Positions 17,219 through 26,760 of a stretch of 64,000 bases of DNA are shown here, piece by piece. How positions within the stretch are numbered: position 1 is the stretch's first letter; every line of letters starts with the position of its first letter. The position numbers were made by a program, and so were the translations under genes. Below the pieces are notes generated by a model. That model searched no databases. It saw only the letters and a program-made list of their open reading frames with translations, and was not told the DNA's origin. Origin of the DNA: JAOZHU01 sp964632845 (lineage in GTDB: Archaea; Thermoproteota; Bathyarchaeia; Bathyarchaeales; Bathycorpusculaceae); the NCBI GenBank assembly GCA_964632845.1, contig CAZWDU010000010.1:1-64000 (forward strand). Direction: 5' to 3'.

Positions 17219-18412
17219 ATGTGGTTAAACTTAACTCAGAACATTACACATTGGAGGTGTACATTTACGGGAGCATCCCAAGCATTTACCATAAAGTATG
17301 TTATACACGCTAGATTTGAAATCGAAGGTGTAGTAGAAAAACCAGATGTTATAGGCGCAGTTTTCGGGCAAACAGAAGGACTTTTCGGACCAGAACTTGA
17401 TTTAAGAGAGCTTCAGAAAACAGGACGCATCGGAAGAATAGAAATCGAACTGCACTCAAAAAATGACCGCACCACAGGCTCAATAACCATCCCCACCAGC
17501 TTAGACCGCGTAAGCACCGCGTTAATTGCCGCAAGCGTCGAAAGCATAAACCGTGTAGGACCATGCTCAGCAAAAGTCAACCTAGACAAAATCGAAGACA
17601 TCCGCGAAGCCAGACGCAAAGTAATAATCGACCGCGCAAAAGAAATCCTCCACAAATGGAACATCGAATCCATGCCAACTGTGGATGAGGTTTACAAAGA
17701 AATCAGCGACACCATGAAAATCGGTAAAGTCGAAAAATACGGGCCAGAAGACCTACCAGCAGGACCAACGCTCGAAACCGCCAAAGAAGTAATTATAGTC
17801 GAAGGCAGAGCAGACATAATCAACCTAATGCGCTGCGGAATACTCAACGCCGTAGCACTAGAAGGCGCCAAAGTCCCTGAATCCATAAAAAAACTCACCA
17901 AAGAAAAAGAATGCACCGCGTTGCTGGACGGCGACAGAGGTGGAGATTTAATTCTCAAAGAACTCCTGCAAGTCACAAGCGTACGCTACGTTGGACGCGC
18001 ACCCAGAGGAAAAGAAATCGAAGAGTGCAACTGCAAAGAAATCAGCGAAGCATTAGAAGCTAAAGTTCCAGTGTCAGAACTTTTCAAGCAGCCGAAGAAA
18101 GAACGCCCAAAACCAGAACTTCCAGCAGCAATCAGCCACGGCGTAAAAGCATTACAAGGCACACTTGAAGCAGTTCTCCTCAGCGAAAAACTTGAACAGA
18201 TGGAGCGATTGCCCGTAAGCCAGTTGGCTGAAAAACTGCAGCAAGCAAAAGGCGTTGACACAATAATATTTGATGGCATAATAACCCAGCGCATAGTCGA
18301 CATGGCAGCTGAAAAAAACATAAAACGAATAGTTGCCGCTAGAGTCTCAGAAGCAGTAAAACCCGCGTTAAACGTTGAACTAATAACCTTCCAAGACACC
18401 GCACAAAACTAA
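17219..18412 (+). CDS. dnaG: DnaG-type archaeal primase-like protein
   Basis: The protein (397 residues as opened by ATG 17219) matches archaeal DnaG: KYVIHARFEIEGVVEKPDVI, AVFGQTEGLFGPELDLR, then a Toprim domain with IIVEGRADIINLM and LLDGDRGGD. In archaea this protein is linked to the exosome and RNA turnover and has weak primase activity. The start is uncertain. The conserved N-terminus begins about 25 codons in, the only upstream ATG lacks a ribosome site, and a good GGAGGTG (17253-17259) sits 7 bases before an in-frame ACG at 17267. A 40-codon frame (17191-17313) overlaps in another phase. Confidence 0.92.
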   Translation: MWLNLTQNITHWRCTFTGASQAFTIKYVIHARFEIEGVVEKPDVIGAVFGQTEGLFGPELDLRELQKTGRIGRIEIELHSKNDRTTGSITIPTSLDRVSTALIAASVESINRVGPCSAKVNLDKIEDIREARRKVIIDRAKEILHKWNIESMPTVDEVYKEISDTMKIGKVEKYGPEDLPAGPTLETAKEVIIVEGRADIINLMRCGILNAVALEGAKVPESIKKLTKEKECTALLDGDRGGDLILKELLQVTSVRYVGRAPRGKEIEECNCKEISEALEAKVPVSELFKQPKKERPKPELPAAISHGVKALQGTLEAVLLSEKLEQMERLPVSQLAEKLQQAKGVDTIIFDGIITQRIVDMAAEKNIKRIVAARVSEAVKPALNVELITFQDTAQN

Positions 18413-18667
18413 TCGCATACAAAACCCAAAAAGCTTTCAGCCCTGCAGAAAAAGGACATGCACAAACTTTTCGACTCTTACTCTCTGCAAACTAAATTAT
18501 ACAGATACCCCAAACAAACAGTACTCAAAAACCACACCCCCTCCCCTTTATATACAAACAGAACAACTACAGAAAACGTGCGCCAAGAAACGCAGAAAAA
18601 ATAAGCAAGTAAAAATTGGTTACTTTTGCTCTTTAGACAACCCTATGGGTTACTTCTTCAATGGATT

Positions 18668-21466
18668 CTAGTGGTGTAGTTGTTCTTGGATAATTTCTTG
18701 AGCTTTTTCTACGGCGTGATGCAGTTTTTCAGGTTGTGTTCCGCCGCCTTGTGCAAAGTTTGGTCTTCCACCGCCCCCACCGCCAATGATAGGCGAAACC
18801 ACTTTGACTACTTCGCCAGCGTGCACGCCTTTTTCTAAAGCAGTTTTCCCAGCCATAACAAGTATCCTCGCGGTTTTTCCATCCGAACCATAAAACAACG
18901 TAACCGTTGCCTCATCACGCTCGATTAACTTGTTTGCCGTCTGCACCATGCGGTTCACGTCAATTAACTCTTGAAAATCTCGCTTCACCAGCTTCACGCC
19001 GCAGATTTCCTGCACTGCTTCAGAAGCTGTAGATACATCAAAACCAGCGGTTTCTTTAGCAGCCAACTCTTTGATTAGCCTGCGCTTTTCCGCGTTAGTT
19101 TCCTTCAACTCTTTCGCGAGTTTCTCAGCAGTTTTATCCAGTTTCTCCACAGGTGCACTTAGCACTTCAGAAACCTTCCACAACAAAAGCTCCTGCCGCT
19201 GCACCGCCTTCAACGCTTGAAGCCCAACCGCGTAAGCAAGCCGCTCCACCCCGTCCTGAACACGCTCCGTGTAAACGATTTTGATGAATCCAATTTCGCC
19301 CGTGCTGTTCAAGTGTGTTCCAGCGCACGCTTCAACATCCCAATCGCCAGTTTTCACCACGCGAATCTCTTTACCCGGCACCGCACCGCCCTGATAAAGC
19401 CTGAACCCGTAACGGCTCTCAGCTTCGCCCCGCGACATCCAAGCCGTTTCAACCCGCAAATTTGCCAGAACAGCCTGATTCGCCAACGCCTCTATCTTGT
19501 GCACTTCCTCAGGCGATAAACGGCGATAATGTGAAATATCCAACCGCGAACTTTCCAACCCCTTCTGGGTGCCGTGCTGCCACACATGCTCGCCTAACAC
19601 GCGCCTTGCAGCACCGTTAATCAAGTGCGTAGCCGTGTGTGCCTTCATAAGTGCATAACGCTTCTCCCAATCAATAATACCCTTCACCGCAGCGCACTCT
19701 TCAGGTAGTGCAGCGCCTTTCAGCCTGTGTACGATTACTCTGCCCACTTTCTGTACATTAACAACTTCCGCTTTCACTTTGCCAAATGCTATGAAGCCGT
19801 GGTCTGCAGGTTGCCCCCCGCCCTCAGGATAAAAACACGTACGGTCCAAAACCACGTATTCACTGTTTATCACTTTGAGGACTTTGGCGTCAAACTCCTT
19901 CAGGTACTGGTCCACATAGTAAATTTGCTCGGTCGGCTGCAATCCTTCCACAGCGGCTTCCAGCGCCTGCTCAGCCTCTGCTTCCTCTTCCACAGGCTTA
20001 GTCGCCTGCATGTGTCGTTTAGCGATTAACGCGTAAAAGTTCTCAGGAATCTCCACCTGCACGCCCTCAGCCTCAGCCGCTTGCTTTACGATTTCAGGCG
20101 GAAGCCCCTGCGAATCATACAACTCCGACAGCGTAGCGTCAGGCATACGGCTTACGCTTTTTGCCTTAAGCTCGTCAGCGATGCGCTTCACCATGCCTTC
20201 ACCGCGTTTTATTGTGTCTTCAAACTTTTCTTCTTCCACCTTCAGCATTTCCATAATTTCATTTCGCATCGCCTTAACATGCGGGTAATCTTTGCCCCAG
20301 TAGTCAATCTGCATGTTCACTATGTCGTAAAGCCGTTCAGGCATGCCAAGCATCCGCAGTAAACGGTAAATCCTGCGGAACAGCAACCGCGCCAAATAGC
20401 CCTCATGAATATTTGAAGGCACCACGCCCTCCGAAAGAATAAAGCTTAAGCACTTTGTGTGATCCGCAACGGCAAAAGCGTTTTCAACAGGCGCAAGCAC
20501 CTTATCCAGCTCAGTCATGGGCATTCCAACGAGTTGTGCTACACGGCGTCGCGCGTTGAACCTGTTCACGGTTTTATCCACGCTTACTAGTCCAGAATAC
20601 TTGGCTACACGCGGCAGAAGCGCATTATCAACTTTCGTCAATCCAGCCATTTTGAAAATCTTACTTAGCAAGTCGCCGTAAACAGCGTGGAAGCAACTGG
20701 GGGTTCCCTGTGAAAGCCACGCGAAGCGGTCTAACCCGTAGCCTGTATCCACTGTGCGTATGGGCAACTTCATAAACTCGTCGTTCACCACTTTGTACTG
20801 CATGAAAACGAGCGTGCCTACTTCTAATCCGCCAATGATGCATTCCACGTCGGGTCCAGCGTTTCCGCCGCCAACCCAAACATCCTCCTTGTAAGTAACC
20901 TCCTCAGACTTCACGCCTAACACGTCAGTGACAAACTCGTGGTGGTACCGCACAGTCTGGTCTTTCCAGTACACTTCGCGGTCAGGATAATTGAAGGCGT
21001 GATGCCCGCCCATCTCAAAAATAGTCAAGTGCCTGCCAAAAGTTGGTCCCGTGTTGGCAATATCCACCAGTCGGATACATGGCTGCGCTATCACAAGCGG
21101 GTTAGCAGGCGGCGGCGCAATGCCCTCTGTAACATAAGGCTGAAAATCAATTATGCTCGCGTGAGTCAAGTAAATATCCGCGCGCCATCTCGCCACTACA
21201 GGGTAAGGTTTAACGCGCATGTGCCCATGTTTCTCGAAGAATGACAGGAAAGCTTCCCGCATCTCTGGAAGACTGTAGCTTCTTTTTGTAGGCGAATCGC
21301 CAAGAAATGAGTAGCAGGCGCACTCGTCTGAGGTAGATTCGCTGCATGTCTCCTGCTGCGGATTCTGCGTCCAATAATACTCTCCGCATCGTGGGCAGAG
21401 TTTCCTCACGAAGCCTTCTTCTTTGAAGAAGGGAAGCGCATATTCTTCTGCTGGAAATCGGTTCAA
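18668..21466 (-). CDS. alaS: Alanyl-tRNA synthetase
   Basis: At 932 residues this is a full-length archaeal AlaRS. It has an N-terminal zinc-bearing extension (CPRCGEYYW...CACYS), the class II catalytic core with GMGGHHAFNYPDRE-like EMGGHHAFNYPDREVYW, the editing domain with the HTATHLIN and CAGTHLNSTGEIG zinc motifs, and a C-terminal GGGGGGRPNFAQGGG. It charges tRNA-Ala and edits Ser/Gly. It is convergent with dnaG across a 255-bp gap that holds no gene. Confidence 0.97.
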   Translation of the reverse strand: MNRFPAEEYALPFFKEEGFVRKLCPRCGEYYWTQNPQQETCSESTSDECACYSFLGDSPTKRSYSLPEMREAFLSFFEKHGHMRVKPYPVVARWRADIYLTHASIIDFQPYVTEGIAPPPANPLVIAQPCIRLVDIANTGPTFGRHLTIFEMGGHHAFNYPDREVYWKDQTVRYHHEFVTDVLGVKSEEVTYKEDVWVGGGNAGPDVECIIGGLEVGTLVFMQYKVVNDEFMKLPIRTVDTGYGLDRFAWLSQGTPSCFHAVYGDLLSKIFKMAGLTKVDNALLPRVAKYSGLVSVDKTVNRFNARRRVAQLVGMPMTELDKVLAPVENAFAVADHTKCLSFILSEGVVPSNIHEGYLARLLFRRIYRLLRMLGMPERLYDIVNMQIDYWGKDYPHVKAMRNEIMEMLKVEEEKFEDTIKRGEGMVKRIADELKAKSVSRMPDATLSELYDSQGLPPEIVKQAAEAEGVQVEIPENFYALIAKRHMQATKPVEEEAEAEQALEAAVEGLQPTEQIYYVDQYLKEFDAKVLKVINSEYVVLDRTCFYPEGGGQPADHGFIAFGKVKAEVVNVQKVGRVIVHRLKGAALPEECAAVKGIIDWEKRYALMKAHTATHLINGAARRVLGEHVWQHGTQKGLESSRLDISHYRRLSPEEVHKIEALANQAVLANLRVETAWMSRGEAESRYGFRLYQGGAVPGKEIRVVKTGDWDVEACAGTHLNSTGEIGFIKIVYTERVQDGVERLAYAVGLQALKAVQRQELLLWKVSEVLSAPVEKLDKTAEKLAKELKETNAEKRRLIKELAAKETAGFDVSTASEAVQEICGVKLVKRDFQELIDVNRMVQTANKLIERDEATVTLFYGSDGKTARILVMAGKTALEKGVHAGEVVKVVSPIIGGGGGGRPNFAQGGGTQPEKLHHAVEKAQEIIQEQLHH

Positions 21467-21537
21467 CTTTCAAGGCACTCCGTTCGCTATTGCAGTTTAT
21501 TGAGGGTTTACGAACTAGATAGATTTAAAGAATTTCG

Positions 21538-21846
21538 CTACCCAATCTTTAAACCGAGCAGAAAGCCCACCATGAAACTGCCGATGAACGGTAAAAGCGA
21601 AATTAAGCCGACAAGCCAAGATGCTGCTTGTGCTGCACCGCCAAGCCAGCCTGTTATTGTGCTCCAGAGAGCACCGAAGTTTATGCTTATCACATCACTT
21701 GTGCCCAGATAAAGCAGGACGATGACGAATATGCCTATGAGAACAATGAAGAGTTTAGCTAGTTTCTTAAGCGCAAAGCCCACTATGAAACCGCCGACCG
21801 CGCCTAGTCCAAGCTGAAAAACAATAGGTGAAAATATTTCACTCAT
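21538..21846 (-). CDS. FUN14-family membrane protein
   Basis: This 102-residue protein has a glycine-rich first helix (LGLGAVGGFIVGFALKKLAK), a second hydrophobic helix (LFIVLIGIFVIVLLYLG) and a third near the C-terminus. The pattern GFALKKLAKL followed by a long hydrophobic helix matches archaeal FUN14-domain proteins. The function in archaea is unknown. It lies upstream of alaS on the same strand. Confidence 0.7.
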   Translation of the reverse strand: MSEIFSPIVFQLGLGAVGGFIVGFALKKLAKLFIVLIGIFVIVLLYLGTSDVISINFGALWSTITGWLGGAAQAASWLVGLISLLPFIGSFMVGFLLGLKIG

Positions 21847-21929
21847 ATATTCTTCCTCAACAGAATATGCTAACGCAGGTTCAGTTTAAAACCCTTTTGC
21901 GTAAAACACTCTGCTCAAGCAGGCTTTAC

Positions 21930-23282
21930 CTAAGACGAATGCCAGCCTTCAATTAAGTCCCTTGCTTCCCAACAGCACTTCTCCAAGCCATAACGTCTAA
22001 GTGGCTTAGTTAAATGCCGCTGCGACCTAGTAGCCGTCACATAAAGCCCAGTTTTTAATTCGCGGTCCACAGCAATAGCAACTTTCGCTAAACCACTGTT
22101 AAACTTTGAACCGCAGTTTTCACATCTGAAACCTTGATTTTTACCCATAGACTTCAAGCGCTTGCCACATTCGGGGCACAATGGGTTTTGGTAACGTGCT
22201 TTTGGAGCAAGCGTAGTGACGCGGATTTTTTCAAGGTTCACAGTTAAAGGCTTACCCTGCGACGGCTTACGCACTGCACCGCAGACCTCTACGCTGTCAC
22301 CTACGATAAGTTTCATCGCCACTTTGCGAAGAGCACCTGTAGGTTCATAAGCTGCGCAGTCCACTTCATCGCTTTCGTCTTTAATGGAGAAAATTATGTG
22401 TCGCAAAGGAATTATCCGCGGATTCTGCGAGACAACACCTTTGGCGATGACTGAGTTATACGGTTTTATGTGATTTAACGCGGGCACCTGTTTGAGATGT
22501 GCATCCGTACCTTGGTTCGTGCGGAAAATTACCCACCGCTCCACTTGCTCCAGCGGCTTAACCAACGCAAAAGCTTTCTTTACGATTTCCGGCGTTTCGC
22601 CTCTGATGCCGAAGAGAATGGGGTCTGGTCCCCGCGGCGTGATGATAACTCTGCCTTTTTCTACATCCACATTGTTGAACGTGTACGGCTGCGTCACCTT
22701 GTCCATTTCGAAAATGGAAGCTTCATCAACTTTTCTTTTTGAACCGCAGTTTTCTGCCGCGCGGTACGCTATGAGTTCATAGGTGTGGTCGCCTTTGAGG
22801 GTTTCGCCGATGGCTGCCAACGCGCCAATTATGCCTCTGCAAGTGTTAAAGCCTAAGGCTTCGCCTTCAAACTTTTCAATAAGTGTTGTTGCTTCCTTTA
22901 GGGTTACGATGCCAGTTATGGCGTTTTTCGCGAAAGCTGTGACTTCTTCTGGAACCGTAGCCTGTGTGAGAAAAACGATTCCCGGGTCGGTGCCTTTGAA
23001 GCTAAGGTCGGCATGTTCTTCCACCAAGCTTATGGCTGTTTCTTTAATTTGTTCTTCCAGTCCTTCATCATATGCGATTCTTAGGCATAGGGCGCCGTTG
23101 CCTCTAGTCTTCCAAGGCACGTTAGGGTTAAGTCTAACCAGGTTCGGATAATCCAGAAACTTGGCGTTTAGCTTCTCCAGTTTTTCCAGAAGAAGCGCAG
23201 CCACGTAGGTGGTGCAGCCTTTTCTAGTTGAGTCCGTATCATCGAAGCCAATGTGCATTCTCTGCTTTTTCATTAACGGCAA
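21930..23282 (-). CDS. tiaS: tRNA(Ile2) 2-agmatinylcytidine synthetase TiaS
   Basis: This 450-residue enzyme attaches agmatine to C34 of tRNA-Ile(CAU) so that it reads AUA. It has the N-terminal MHIGFDDTDSTRKGCTTY, a middle NFNTCRGIIGALAA-type motif (GFNTCRGIIGALAAIG), an OB-fold region, and a C-terminal zinc ribbon (CPECGKRLKSMG...CENCGSKF). Length and order agree with the family. Its presence is specific to archaea. Confidence 0.93.
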   Translation of the reverse strand: MPLMKKQRMHIGFDDTDSTRKGCTTYVAALLLEKLEKLNAKFLDYPNLVRLNPNVPWKTRGNGALCLRIAYDEGLEEQIKETAISLVEEHADLSFKGTDPGIVFLTQATVPEEVTAFAKNAITGIVTLKEATTLIEKFEGEALGFNTCRGIIGALAAIGETLKGDHTYELIAYRAAENCGSKRKVDEASIFEMDKVTQPYTFNNVDVEKGRVIITPRGPDPILFGIRGETPEIVKKAFALVKPLEQVERWVIFRTNQGTDAHLKQVPALNHIKPYNSVIAKGVVSQNPRIIPLRHIIFSIKDESDEVDCAAYEPTGALRKVAMKLIVGDSVEVCGAVRKPSQGKPLTVNLEKIRVTTLAPKARYQNPLCPECGKRLKSMGKNQGFRCENCGSKFNSGLAKVAIAVDRELKTGLYVTATRSQRHLTKPLRRYGLEKCCWEARDLIEGWHSS

Positions 23283-23416
23283 CCTGCTCTTGTAGAGTAT
23301 GGGGCTGCACTGGGTAAAAAGAGTATTTGAGGCGTAAACGCTTCAGCAGTAGTTTTTACAGGTGTAAGACTACTAATCAATCGTTTCACGAAGTAGGGTA
23401 AAGAAAGGGAAGATTG

Positions 23417-23653
23417 CTATTTTTCTTCGACGACTATCATTGTTAGTGTTGAGCGCACTTTGTCAAGTCGTCTGATGCGCCATGTCACGGTTTCTTTCAG
23501 TCTATCCATTGTGTCTGCCTTAACGCGTGCAACTATGTCGTAGACGCCGTAGACGGCGAAAGAGTCATCTACACCCTCGACTTTTTTTAGTTCTTTCAGG
23601 ACATCAGCCTCAGAATCTATCTCGGTGTTTATTAACACAAACGCTGTAGGCAT
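23417..23653 (-). CDS. Stand-alone Lrp/AsnC ligand-binding (RAM) domain protein
   Basis: The 78 residues form a single RAM domain with no DNA-binding domain: MPTAFVLINTEIDSEADVLK, YGVYDIVARVKADTM and KVRSTLTMIVVEE. These domains form dimers or octamers and bind amino acids, and in isolation may modulate Lrp-type regulators. A close paralogue lies at 26761-26994 on the opposite strand; a hand alignment gives 48 of 77 identical residues. Confidence 0.88.
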   Translation of the reverse strand: MPTAFVLINTEIDSEADVLKELKKVEGVDDSFAVYGVYDIVARVKADTMDRLKETVTWRIRRLDKVRSTLTMIVVEEK

Positions 23654-23930
23654 ACAAACTCCTCACATAATGTTGTCTCTTTCTGCATTAAAATGTTTTT
23701 CTCAAAAGCGCCTTTCAAGCCGTTTGACATGTGCAATTGGGCTTCTAAGCGGTTTTGCAAAGTACAATGGACGCAGGGGGTTGCGCTCCGAATTTAGAGC
23801 GTGAACAAATCATTAGGTTTATGCGGAAACGCTGCCACCGTTTTTAATTAAAGGTTTAAAGGTTTTTCTTGCTTGGTTTATTGCAGGCGATAGTTAGTGA
23901 AGGTTGCGTTTTGGCTGTTAGACATTACTT

Positions 23931-23993
23931 TTACTTTTTCCTCAAGTAGACGAGCAGACCAGCAACAGTAGCAATCGGCAATGCGGTAGACTC
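23931..23993 (-). pseudogene. Remnant of a surface-protein membrane anchor
   Basis: A 20-codon frame on the minus strand reads ALPIATVAGLLVYLRKK then stop, closed upstream by a TAG. A hydrophobic helix followed by a basic tail at a stop codon is how the intact surface proteins in this window end. It probably represents the 3' end of a lost surface-protein gene. The evidence is short and could be coincidental. Confidence 0.35.
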
Positions 23994-24046
23994 CTATAAG
24001 TTTCAAGTATGCTGAGCTTCTGCTGTTCTACTTGCTGCTGTGCTTG

Positions 24047-24110
24047 TCAAGAAACCTTGACTAAGAAAAAGCCTGTTTGGTCAAGAAACCTTGATAAAAA
24101 CGCTTTTATT
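24047..24110 (+). promoter_or_regulatory. Tandem-motif promoter of the beta-helix surface protein
   Basis: TCAAGAAACCTTGA (inverted halves TCAAG/CTTGA) occurs at 24047-24060 and 24081-24094, 34 bp apart, followed by the TATA-like ACGCTTTTATTACG (24100-24113). The same arrangement and nearly the same sequence precede the Kelch gene on the other strand at 35827-35896. It is probably an operator pair plus core promoter. Confidence 0.7.
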
Positions 24111-24145
24111 ACGAAAACAGTCCGATGTTATTGTGGAGGCTGGCT

Positions 24146-25651
24146 GTGCACAAGAAACTATTTTTGGCTTTTTTTATAGGCATCTTGGTGGTAGGCGGAT
24201 TCATTTTGTTGAAAACGCCTCCCTTTGGCACCGTGCAAGCCTCTACAGACGTAACTGGAATAATCAATTCAGACGCCACTTGGACAAAAGCAAACAGCCC
24301 CTACACGCTTACAGGACCCGTAGCCGTAAACAGTGGGGTAACTTTAACGATTGAACCCGGAGTAACCGTTAACCTTAACGCCTATTACATTCAGGTGAAT
24401 GGAACGTTAACGGCGAGGGGTTCAGATAGCGATAAAATTTATTTTCATGGTGGCTCAATCGTGTTTACGCCTATCGGCAATGGCTGGAATGAGCAGGCTG
24501 GTTCTGGTTCAATACTCGAAAACACTGTAACTGATTCTTTGACAGTTGATGTTTCCGTTAAGATAACAAAGAGTTCTGTTAATCAGTTAAGTTTGGATGG
24601 TGGTTCAGCTGTGATCTCTTATAATTCCATAAACTCGATTTTCGTTGGAGCGAATGCGTCGCCGATTATAACTAACAATGATATAACCACTTCCTTCACA
24701 TTGCATGGTTCTCCGACAGTCACGTTTAACAATATTGATACGCGACCTTGGGTAAGAAGCGGCTCACCCGTAATTTCCAATAATCAAATCAGCGATGGTA
24801 TCCACTGTGACGCTAAAAGTGGTCAAATAACGATTTCGCACAATGAAATACGCTCGAAGAACAATTTTGCGCTTATTTTGGTTGCTGGTACACATGCAGA
24901 CATCACCAACAATATACTCATCGGAAGTAGCAGTAAGCCGATGGGCATAACGGTTAGCGGAATTTTAGGCTCTGCCTCAATTAGTCAAAACCAAATCTAC
25001 AGCTGCAAAACAGGCATATCTGTTGAAAACAGCAACGTGCAAATCTTCAAAAACGTGATTGTTAACTGTGACTTGGGGATAAACATTGTTTTACATATAG
25101 CGGCATCTGGCTCATATCCCCCGTGGGACACTACCCCCGAAGTGGATGTCCAAGCGAACACGGTCGCTAGGAACGTCGTAGGCATCCAATACAGCCCTTA
25201 CGTGTTGACCTCAACCATCTCAAACAACAACATTTATGATAACAGCCAATACAGCTTTAAACTAAACCAATTCCCAAGCAACGTAACTATTTCGAACAAC
25301 TGGTGGGGAACAACCGACACAGTAGCAATTGACCAGTCAATTTACGATGTCAACGACGACTTTAACTTGGGCGCAGTACTTTTCACGCCGTTTTTGACTG
25401 TGCCAAACCCTGAAGCGCCAGCAATTCCCTCGTCAATACCGACGCTTACGCCAACTTCAGCACCTGCACCTACGCAAGCGCCGGCATCCACACCAACTAC
25501 AACAGAATTGCCTTCTCCGAGCCCAACGGCAACATCGCCCTCACCGCAGACAGGGCTTAGCGGAACAGAAACCGCCATAATCATCGCGTTAATAGTCATC
25601 GCTTCTGTCCAAGTTGTTACACTTGTGCTTGTGCTTAAGAAAAAGCGGTAA
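24146..25651 (+). CDS. Secreted, membrane-anchored right-handed beta-helix protein
   Basis: GTG at 24146 is chosen because GGAGG at 24135-24139 lies six bases upstream; the frame is open from 24125. The N-terminus (MHKKLFLAFFIGILVVGGFI) is a signal or anchor segment. About 370 residues of short Asn/Ile-rich repeats (SNNQISD, ISHNEIRSKN, ISQNQIYSC, VQIFKNVIVNC) form a parallel beta-helix of the NosD/pectate-lyase type. A Pro/Ser/Thr-rich stalk, one transmembrane helix and a KKKR tail follow. It is cell-surface, with a sugar-binding or adhesion role likely. Its promoter is shared with the Kelch gene. Confidence 0.85.
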   Translation: MHKKLFLAFFIGILVVGGFILLKTPPFGTVQASTDVTGIINSDATWTKANSPYTLTGPVAVNSGVTLTIEPGVTVNLNAYYIQVNGTLTARGSDSDKIYFHGGSIVFTPIGNGWNEQAGSGSILENTVTDSLTVDVSVKITKSSVNQLSLDGGSAVISYNSINSIFVGANASPIITNNDITTSFTLHGSPTVTFNNIDTRPWVRSGSPVISNNQISDGIHCDAKSGQITISHNEIRSKNNFALILVAGTHADITNNILIGSSSKPMGITVSGILGSASISQNQIYSCKTGISVENSNVQIFKNVIVNCDLGINIVLHIAASGSYPPWDTTPEVDVQANTVARNVVGIQYSPYVLTSTISNNNIYDNSQYSFKLNQFPSNVTISNNWWGTTDTVAIDQSIYDVNDDFNLGAVLFTPFLTVPNPEAPAIPSSIPTLTPTSAPAPTQAPASTPTTTELPSPSPTATSPSPQTGLSGTETAIIIALIVIASVQVVTLVLVLKKKR

Positions 25652-25729
25652 TCTGCCACGCGTGTCCAATTCCAACGTAGTTAACCTTATCTTACACCAC
25701 ATACCTTAGCCTTAACAGGCGAAGTCAGA

Positions 25730-26425
25730 ATGAGATATGAAATTAAATACAAACCCTCCTACGCTATGCTCGTTGTGAACTTGGAACAAGGCGAAACCAT
25801 AACCGCCGAGTCAGGCGCCATGACCTACATGGACCCAAGCATTGAAGCGCACACGAGAAAACGCGAAAGAAGCCTCCTCGGCAGCTTAGGCTTGAGCCTC
25901 ATAGGCGGGCAATCCTTCTGGGTTAACGATTACACCGCAACCTCAGGACCAGCAGAAGCCGCATTCGTCTCCGCGCCCGTAGGCGACATCACAATGTTGG
26001 AAGTCAAACCAAACCAAGGTTACATTATCCAAAAATCCGCTTACATCGCCTCAACAAACACCGTAGATTTAGATGTTAAATGGGAAGGCTTCACCAAAGG
26101 CTTATTCGGGCAAGGCTTATTCATGCTTAAAGCCAAAGGCACAGGCTTACTATTCATCAACACCTTCGGTGCAATAGACACGCACACCCTGCAAGCAGGA
26201 CAAACAATGATAGTTGACAACTTCCACCTAGTGGGCTTCAGTGACACGTGCAGCTACAAAGTTACCAAGTTTGGCGGACTAAAAGAAACCCTCCTCGGCG
26301 GCGAAGGCTTAGTAACACGAATAACTGGACCAGGCGAAATCTACATACAAACCAAAAACCTCAGAGAGTTCGTAGACTGGCTCTGGACACTGCTGGAACC
26401 ACGCGTACGCTCAAGAGCACGCTAA
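25730..26425 (+). CDS. AIM24/TIGR00266 family protein
   Basis: The 231-residue protein matches the AIM24 family: YAMLVVNLEQGETITAESGAMTYMD at the N-terminus and repeated beta strands through QGYIIQKSAYIAS, LLFINTFGAI and GPGEIYIQTKNL. The fold is a double-stranded beta-helix-like trimer barrel; its role in prokaryotes is not established, with association to membrane or stress processes suggested. It is a lone gene with 78 bp to the beta-helix gene upstream. Confidence 0.85.
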   Translation: MRYEIKYKPSYAMLVVNLEQGETITAESGAMTYMDPSIEAHTRKRERSLLGSLGLSLIGGQSFWVNDYTATSGPAEAAFVSAPVGDITMLEVKPNQGYIIQKSAYIASTNTVDLDVKWEGFTKGLFGQGLFMLKAKGTGLLFINTFGAIDTHTLQAGQTMIVDNFHLVGFSDTCSYKVTKFGGLKETLLGGEGLVTRITGPGEIYIQTKNLREFVDWLWTLLEPRVRSRAR

Positions 26426-26760
26426 AAACCCAAACCCTTTTTCTGTATTCACACCAACACCATTTGCGAAGCATATGACCAAAACTCAAACTTCAATCTT
26501 TTATATAAGGTAGCGATGGCTTTTTCCAAGCAGTAGTCCTGTAGTTCTGCGAGCTTTAGCGAAATAACCAGTTTTTCCCCAAGTTGCCTGCACGTCACTA
26601 AGCAAGCACAGCAAACAATCGCACAACCACATACCACCAGAGCAAATGTAGCTGCAATGGCAACTGCTATATCCACCATAACAGAGGCGTATAGCGAAAA
26701 TTTGCGACAAAATGTTTTTAATTCCCAAACCGCTTAGACTAACAATTGAGGAGATTTTGA
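26426..26760. other. Intergenic region with possible small gene
   Basis: It contains a + strand TATA-like TTTTATATAAGG (about 26499-26510) without a clear gene behind it, a possible minus-strand small membrane protein (26449-26679), and the promoter of the RAM-domain gene (TTTTTAATTCCC, about 26718). Confidence 0.5.
26449..26679 (-). CDS. Possible small cysteine-rich membrane protein
   Basis: This 76-codon frame begins with ATG. Its first 28 residues are one hydrophobic segment rich in cysteine (ALVVCGCAIVCCACLVTC), followed by an amphipathic Lys/Glu/Leu region. That composition is plausible for a small membrane protein, but there is no recognised homologue, a + strand TATA-like box lies inside it, and a second frame overlaps. 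It may be chance. Confidence 0.3.
   Translation of the reverse strand: MVDIAVAIAATFALVVCGCAIVCCACLVTCRQLGEKLVISLKLAELQDYCLEKAIATLYKRLKFEFWSYASQMVLV

Larger units (their letters stand above)
23654..24124. other. Intergenic region with gene remnant and promoter
   Basis: No intact gene. The left half has a run of AT-rich sequence (TTTTTAATTAAAGG near 23841). The right half holds a surface-protein tail remnant (23931-23993) and the tandem motif promoter of the beta-helix gene. Confidence 0.6.

Noticed and set aside
18413..18667. Gene or RNA in the dnaG-alaS gap, with TTTATATAC at about 18548
   Set aside because: The TATA-like box has no frame or recognisable RNA after it; convergent AT-rich spacer.
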